NCBI GenBank assembly: GCA_019419455.1 | Contig: DXZW01000032.1 | Span: forward strand, 62,001 to 126,000 | Origin: Collinsella sp. | GTDB lineage: Bacteria; Actinomycetota; Coriobacteriia; Coriobacteriales; Coriobacteriaceae | Reading direction: 5' to 3' | Length of the DNA: 64,000 nt | Shown here: one piece after another, positions 59,857-64,000 of the stretch | Layout: every line of letters starts with the position of its first letter | How positions within the stretch are numbered: position 1 is the first letter of the stretch | Made by a program: the position numbers and the translations under genes | The notes under the pieces: generated by a model | Databases searched by the model: none | Seen by the model: the letters and a program-made list of their open reading frames with translations, nothing else | Told to the model about the DNA's origin: nothing

Positions 59857-62217
59857 ATGGACGCCGCAGCCCGTACCGCCCATGATTCCACCCTCCAGCC
59901 GTTTTCGGAGATGGAGCACTATAAGCATGCCGATGAGCTGCCGCCCGAGATTATGGCGGACAGCTACGACAAGCTGGAGCGTCTGTGCCTCAAATATATG
60001 AACGAGGACGACTTCTCTAAGGTGGAGCAGGCCTACTGCTTTGCCGCCGAGAAGCACTGCAACCAAAAGCGGCGCTCGGGTGAGATGTACATCAACCATC
60101 CCGTCGAGGTAGCCATCATCTTGGCCGATCTCAAGATGGACTGCGATGTGGTGTGCGCCGCGCTGCTGCACGATACCGTCGAGGACACCGAGACCTCGCT
60201 CGCCGATGTTTCCGGCCTGTTTGGTGATACGGTGGCCGAGCTCGTCGATGGCGTGACCAAGCTCACCAACATCGAAGTCGATAGCATGGACGAGAAGCAG
60301 GCGCTTACGCTGCGCAAGATGTTCCTCGCCATGTCCAAGGACATCCGCGTCATCATCGTCAAGCTCGCCGACCGCCTGCATAACATGCGCACGCTTGCCG
60401 CTCTGCGCGAGGACCGCCGCCTGTTTAAGGCACGCGAGACCATGGACGTGTACGCGCCTTTGGCCGACCGCCTGGGCATGAGTTCAATCAAGTGGGAGCT
60501 CGAGGACCTGTCCTTTTTCTACTTGGAGCCCGATGCCTACCAGCGCATCGCGCGCATGGTATCCGAGTCGCGCGAGGTTCGCGAGCGTTATCTGGCCGAG
60601 ACCATCAAGACGCTCACCGATGAGCTCAATCGCATTGGTCTTGAGGGCTTTCAGATCAACGGTCGTTCCAAGCACTATTGGTCCATCTATCAAAAGATGA
60701 AGCGCAAGGGCAAGGAGTTCTCCGAGATTTACGACCTGGTGGCGCTGCGCGTCATCACTCATTCGGTGCGCGATTGCTATTCCACGCTTGGTGCCGTGCA
60801 TACCCTGTGGCATCCCATGCCCGGTCGTTTTAAAGACTATATCGCCATGCCCAAGGTCAATAACTACCAATCGCTTCACACGACGGTTATCGGCCCCACG
60901 GCCCGTCCGCTCGAGATTCAGATTCGAACCTACGAAATGCACGAGCAGGCCGAGTATGGCATCGCTGCCCACTGGCTGTATAAGAAGTCGGGCGGATCGT
61001 CTGCCTCCAAGACTAACGATGCGCAGCGTCTGGACGACCAGATCAACTGGCTCAAGCACTCACTCGACTGGGCGGCGTCTGACGAGATCACCGATGCCAA
61101 GGAATACCTGCATTCGCTGAAGGTCGACTTGTTCGACCAGGAAATTTTTGTCTTTACGCCCAAGGGCGAGGTCATGGCGCTTCGTGCCGGCTCTACACCG
61201 CTCGACTTTGCCTACGCCGTTCATACCGAGGTCGGTAACCACTGTGTCGGCGCCAAAATCAACGGTGCGGTGGCGCCGCTCACGCACGAGATCAAGACGG
61301 GTGACCGTGTCGAGATTCTGACTAACAAGAGCTCTAAGCCGTCGCGCGATTGGCTCAAGATCGTCAAGACACCTTCGGCCAAGTCAAAGATTCGCCGTTA
61401 TTTCACCGCCGCGACCAAGGATGACGACGCTGCCGCCGGCCGCGATATACTGGCCAAGGACCTGCGTAAGCGCGGGTATGGCATCTCTACGCCACGATCC
61501 ACGCGTGCGCTCAACGCCGTGGCGGAGCAGTTTAACTTCAAGCAGCTCGAGGACCTTTTTGCAGCCGTTGGCGCGGGCAAGGTCGCCCCGCGCGCTGTGG
61601 GCAATAAGGTCGAGCAAATCTTGGACCCCAAGCCCGAGGAACAGCTCACCAAGGCCGAGGCTATCGCCGAGGTCGTAAAGCAGCCCGCTCGCGGCTCCAA
61701 CCGCAAGCCGCAAAAGCGCGGTAAGAGCGCCAGTAACGGCATTATCGTCAAGGGCGAGAGCAACAGCGGCCTGCTGGTCCGTCTGGCTCATTGCTGCAAC
61801 CCCGTGACGGGCGACGACATCGTCGGCTTCATCACGCGCGGTCGTGGCGTTTCGGTGCATCGCGCCAACTGCCCCAACGTCAAGGGCCTTATGGAACATC
61901 CCGAGCGCATGATTGACGTAGAGTGGGATGGTGCTGCCGATACGCTTTTCCAGGTCGAGATTGTGGTCGAGTGCCTGGACCGCATGGGCCTGCTCAAGGA
62001 CGTCACCATCGCCATTGGCGATGCAGGCGGCAATATTCTTTCCGCCGCCACGTCGACCAACCGCGAGGGTATTGCAACCTTGCGCTTTATGGTCGAGATC
62101 TCGGACGCGAGTGGTCTGGATCCGCTGCTGGCCTCTATCAGCAGCGTCGACTCGGTCTACGACGCGCGCCGCCTGATGCCCGGCGAGGGTGGAGCCCAGC
62201 TTAAGCGCCGCGTTTAG
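59857..62217 (+). CDS. relA: RelA/SpoT bifunctional (p)ppGpp synthetase/hydrolase
   Basis: 786 residues. HD hydrolase domain (LLHDTVEDTETS about 104-115), synthetase domain (KGKEFSEIYDLVALRV; KDYIAMPKVNNYQSLHTTV), TGS domain (FVFTPKGEVMALRAGSTPLDFAYAVH) and C-terminal ACT. It makes and degrades ppGpp in the stringent response. Both catalytic domains look intact, so it is bifunctional. It lies 15 bp after the RecJ-RecQ gene. Confidence 0.95.
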   Translation: MDAAARTAHDSTLQPFSEMEHYKHADELPPEIMADSYDKLERLCLKYMNEDDFSKVEQAYCFAAEKHCNQKRRSGEMYINHPVEVAIILADLKMDCDVVCAALLHDTVEDTETSLADVSGLFGDTVAELVDGVTKLTNIEVDSMDEKQALTLRKMFLAMSKDIRVIIVKLADRLHNMRTLAALREDRRLFKARETMDVYAPLADRLGMSSIKWELEDLSFFYLEPDAYQRIARMVSESREVRERYLAETIKTLTDELNRIGLEGFQINGRSKHYWSIYQKMKRKGKEFSEIYDLVALRVITHSVRDCYSTLGAVHTLWHPMPGRFKDYIAMPKVNNYQSLHTTVIGPTARPLEIQIRTYEMHEQAEYGIAAHWLYKKSGGSSASKTNDAQRLDDQINWLKHSLDWAASDEITDAKEYLHSLKVDLFDQEIFVFTPKGEVMALRAGSTPLDFAYAVHTEVGNHCVGAKINGAVAPLTHEIKTGDRVEILTNKSSKPSRDWLKIVKTPSAKSKIRRYFTAATKDDDAAAGRDILAKDLRKRGYGISTPRSTRALNAVAEQFNFKQLEDLFAAVGAGKVAPRAVGNKVEQILDPKPEEQLTKAEAIAEVVKQPARGSNRKPQKRGKSASNGIIVKGESNSGLLVRLAHCCNPVTGDDIVGFITRGRGVSVHRANCPNVKGLMEHPERMIDVEWDGAADTLFQVEIVVECLDRMGLLKDVTIAIGDAGGNILSAATSTNREGIATLRFMVEISDASGLDPLLASISSVDSVYDARRLMPGEGGAQLKRRV

Positions 62218-62253
62218 TCGCGACGAACGTGTCACATTATCGATATTCGCTAC

Positions 62254-62281
62254 ACTCGAGGCATCGTTTGATGCCTCGAGT
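62254..62281 (+). terminator. Hairpin between relA and the MBL hydrolase gene
   Basis: A perfect 12-bp stem ACTCGAGGCATC / GATGCCTCGAGT around GTTT. It is followed by TCTATAG, a poor U-tract, and lies just before the next gene's ribosome binding site, so it may be a partial terminator or an attenuator. Confidence 0.6.
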
Positions 62282-62301
62282 TCTATAGAGAGGAGAGGGA
62301 C

Positions 62302-62985
62302 ATGAGTGCTGTGTCCTTGGATTTAACTCCCAAGGGATCGGTCGAGATTGAGACGCTCGTAAACGGTCCCATTCAGACCAATAGCTATGCTGTTATTTCG
62401 GACAATGAGTGCGTGATTATCGACCCCGCATGGGAAGGCGAGCGTTTGGTGGAGCATATTCGAGCCGAACATGCCGGTGTACGCGTGCTTGGCGCCGTAT
62501 GCACTCATGGCCATGCCGATCATGTTGGTGGTGTTGCCGGCGTGCGAACCACCGTTGGCGAGGGCTGCCAGTATGAGCTGTGTGCCAAGGATGTGGCGGT
62601 GCCGCATGCGAACATCGAGGAACAGCGAGCTATGTGGGGCATTGAGACGCCTGACCCCGGGGAGCCGACGCGCCTGCTCGCCGAAGGCGATGCTATCGAG
62701 GTGGGCGATATCTGCCTGCAGGTGATCGAGACGCCAGGGCATACGCCGGGCGGGATCGTCTTGTTTGCTGCCACCGAGCAGGGGAACATTGCCTTTGTGG
62801 GCGACACACTATTCCCGGGCAGCCACGGCCGCACCGATCTTTCTGGAGGAGACGAGGCGGCGATTCTGCGCTCGCTCTCCAAGCTCGCCCGGCTTCTCCC
62901 GCCCGATACCGTTTGCCTAACCGGCCATGGCGATTCGACCACCATGGCACGCGAGCTCATGCAGAACCCTTTCATGCAGGTGTAG
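62302..62985 (+). CDS. Metallo-beta-lactamase fold hydrolase
   Basis: 227 residues. Conserved metal motif THGHADHVGG (H69-x-H71-x-D73-H74), a later GHTPGG histidine and FVGDTLFPGS aspartate, and a final GHGDSTT. This is the glyoxalase II-like group. It hydrolyses a thioester or similar bond; the substrate is unknown. GAGAGGAG ribosome binding site. Confidence 0.88.
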   Translation: MSAVSLDLTPKGSVEIETLVNGPIQTNSYAVISDNECVIIDPAWEGERLVEHIRAEHAGVRVLGAVCTHGHADHVGGVAGVRTTVGEGCQYELCAKDVAVPHANIEEQRAMWGIETPDPGEPTRLLAEGDAIEVGDICLQVIETPGHTPGGIVLFAATEQGNIAFVGDTLFPGSHGRTDLSGGDEAAILRSLSKLARLLPPDTVCLTGHGDSTTMARELMQNPFMQV

Positions 62986-63015
62986 CTTTATAGTCAGCTC
63001 CTGAAGCACGAGAAG

Positions 63016-63091
63016 CGTCCAAACGTCAAGCTATTTTTCCCCAACGGGTCGATTCCGTAGGGCAAACGGTCAAAAAAAGTCTGTTTGGACG
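63016..63091. repeat. 9-bp inverted repeat with wide loop before fba
   Basis: CGTCCAAAC (63016-63024) and GTTTGGACG (63083-63091) are perfect inverted copies 58 bp apart in the MBL/fba intergenic region. A looped-operator arrangement or chance are both possible. Confidence 0.3.
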
Positions 63092-63113
63092 ATATTCGTG
63101 AACAAACGAACGT

Positions 63114-63141
63114 TTATGCTCGGGTACGCCGTGGTAAAATC
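63114..63141 (+). promoter_or_regulatory. Promoter candidate for fba
   Basis: TTTATG (63114-63119) and TAAAAT (63136-63141) lie 16 bases apart, about 40 bases before the fba start. The -10 matches 5 of 6 and the -35 is weak. Confidence 0.4.
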
Positions 63142-63180
63142 TCAGGCGTTATCGGAGCAACCTTACAGGAGGTTTCTTTT

Positions 63181-64000
63181 ATGCTCGTCAACGCAGCAGA
63201 CATGCTCAAGAAGGCCGAGGCCGGCAAGTACGCTCTCGGTGCCTTCAACACCAACAACCTCGAGTGGACCCTGGCTATTCTCCAGGCCGCCGAGGAGGCC
63301 AAGTCTCCGCTGATCCTTCAGTGCACCGCTGGTGCCGCTAAGTGGATGGGCGGTTTCAAGGTCTGCGCCGACATGGTCAAGGCTGCCGTCGAGGCCACGG
63401 GCGTTACCGTTCCCGTCGCCCTTCACCTCGATCACGGTTCTTACGAGGACTGCTTCAAGTGCATCGAGGCCGGCTTCACGTCCATCATGTATGACGGCTC
63501 TCACGAGGAGACCTTCCAGCTTAACCTCGACCGCACCAAGGAGCTCGTTGAGCTTGCCCACTCCAAGGGCATGTCCATCGAGGCCGAGGTCGGCGGCATC
63601 GGCGGCACCGAGGACGGCGTGACCTCCAACGGCGAGCTCGCTGACCCTGCTGAGTGCAAGCAGATTGCTGACCTGGGCGTCGACTTCCTCGCCTGCGGCA
63701 TCGGCAACATCCACGGCGTGTATCCCGCCGACTGGGCTGGCCTTTCCTTCGAGCGTCTGGGCGAGATCAAGGCTCAGACCGGCGACCTGCCCCTCGTTCT
63801 GCACGGTGGTACCGGCATCCCCGAGGATCAGATCAAGAAGGCCATCTCCCTGGGCATCTCCAAGATCAACGTCAACACCGACCTGCAGCTCGTCTTCGCC
63901 AAGGGCGTCCGCGAGTACATCGAGGCTGGCAAGGATCAGCAGGGCAAGGGCTTTGATCCCCGCAAGCTCCTCAAGCCTGGTCGCGACAACATCGTTGCCC
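63181..64000 (+). CDS. fba: Class II fructose-bisphosphate aldolase (partial at window edge)
   Basis: The first 273 residues are visible and the frame is still open at the right edge. Features: LGAFNTNNLEW start, catalytic/zinc segment LHLDHGSYED (H82, D84, H85), the Zn-binding VEAEVGGIGG region and LVLHGGTGIP. It splits fructose 1,6-bisphosphate in glycolysis and joins trioses in gluconeogenesis. ATG 63181 has AGGAGG. Strong Cys/Arg codon bias toward GC-ending codons suggests high expression. Confidence 0.95.
   Translation, partial: MLVNAADMLKKAEAGKYALGAFNTNNLEWTLAILQAAEEAKSPLILQCTAGAAKWMGGFKVCADMVKAAVEATGVTVPVALHLDHGSYEDCFKCIEAGFTSIMYDGSHEETFQLNLDRTKELVELAHSKGMSIEAEVGGIGGTEDGVTSNGELADPAECKQIADLGVDFLACGIGNIHGVYPADWAGLSFERLGEIKAQTGDLPLVLHGGTGIPEDQIKKAISLGISKINVNTDLQLVFAKGVREYIEAGKDQQGKGFDPRKLLKPGRDNIVA

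Overview
The window looks like chromosomal DNA from an anaerobic, high-GC actinobacterium of the class Coriobacteriia, most likely Collinsella or a close relative. This is inferred from gene content and codon use, not from a database search. Supporting signs are a reverse-rubrerythrin peroxidase, an electron-bifurcating-type lactate dehydrogenase/Etf cluster, iron alcohol dehydrogenase, a bacterial Elp3, a RecJ-RecQ fusion, and strong GGAGG-type ribosome binding sites in GC-rich DNA. I see no rRNA, tRNA, CRISPR array, transposase or prophage.

Layout. 1-5.5 kb: the end of an MFS transporter, a winged-helix protein with an RGG tail, a repeat-packed intergenic region, pdxST (vitamin B6) with the divergent MocR regulator pdxR, and reverse rubrerythrin. 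5.7-12 kb: an alcohol/aldehyde dehydrogenase pair behind a Rex-like palindrome, a type I toxin-antitoxin-like small ORF with antisense promoter, a HIRAN protein, a phosphoesterase and a DUF2130 protein. 12-21.3 kb: a Ski2-like helicase, TrmB-like and class I methyltransferases, an HTH membrane protein with a DUF4097 partner, Elp3 and a spermidine-synthase-like protein. 21.3-27 kb (minus strand): a three-gene TerB_N / BrxD-like ATPase / Lhr-like helicase module, the best candidate here for a mobile DNA-processing or defence system. 27-31 kb: a DUF554 membrane protein and a five-gene surface-protein operon with a very small sortase substrate.

31-40.5 kb: GlcD/LctD-EtfB-EtfA (lactate oxidation), an HD hydrolase, AzlCD, KdgT, a GGDEF protein and an EamA exporter. 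40.6-48 kb: the large PurL, a CPA2 antiporter, a tandem array of three 62-bp hairpin units, homoserine dehydrogenase and a decayed livJ copy. 48.5-53.5 kb: a complete livJHMGF branched-chain amino acid ABC transporter. 53.5-64 kb: a second copy of the structured repeat, CutC, a GalT-like protein, a BASS-family transporter, the RecJ-RecQ fusion, RelA/SpoT, an MBL hydrolase and the start of class II fructose-bisphosphate aldolase.

The most unusual non-coding signal is the density of structured intergenic repeats. There is a ~180-240 bp element in two copies whose central hairpin keeps its pairing through compensatory changes, a family of AACC...GGGACAGG...GGTT hairpins in three copies, the 62-bp tandem hairpins, and several isolated long palindromes. 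Start codons were chosen by ribosome binding site. No alignments or searches were run, so family names rest on motif recognition.
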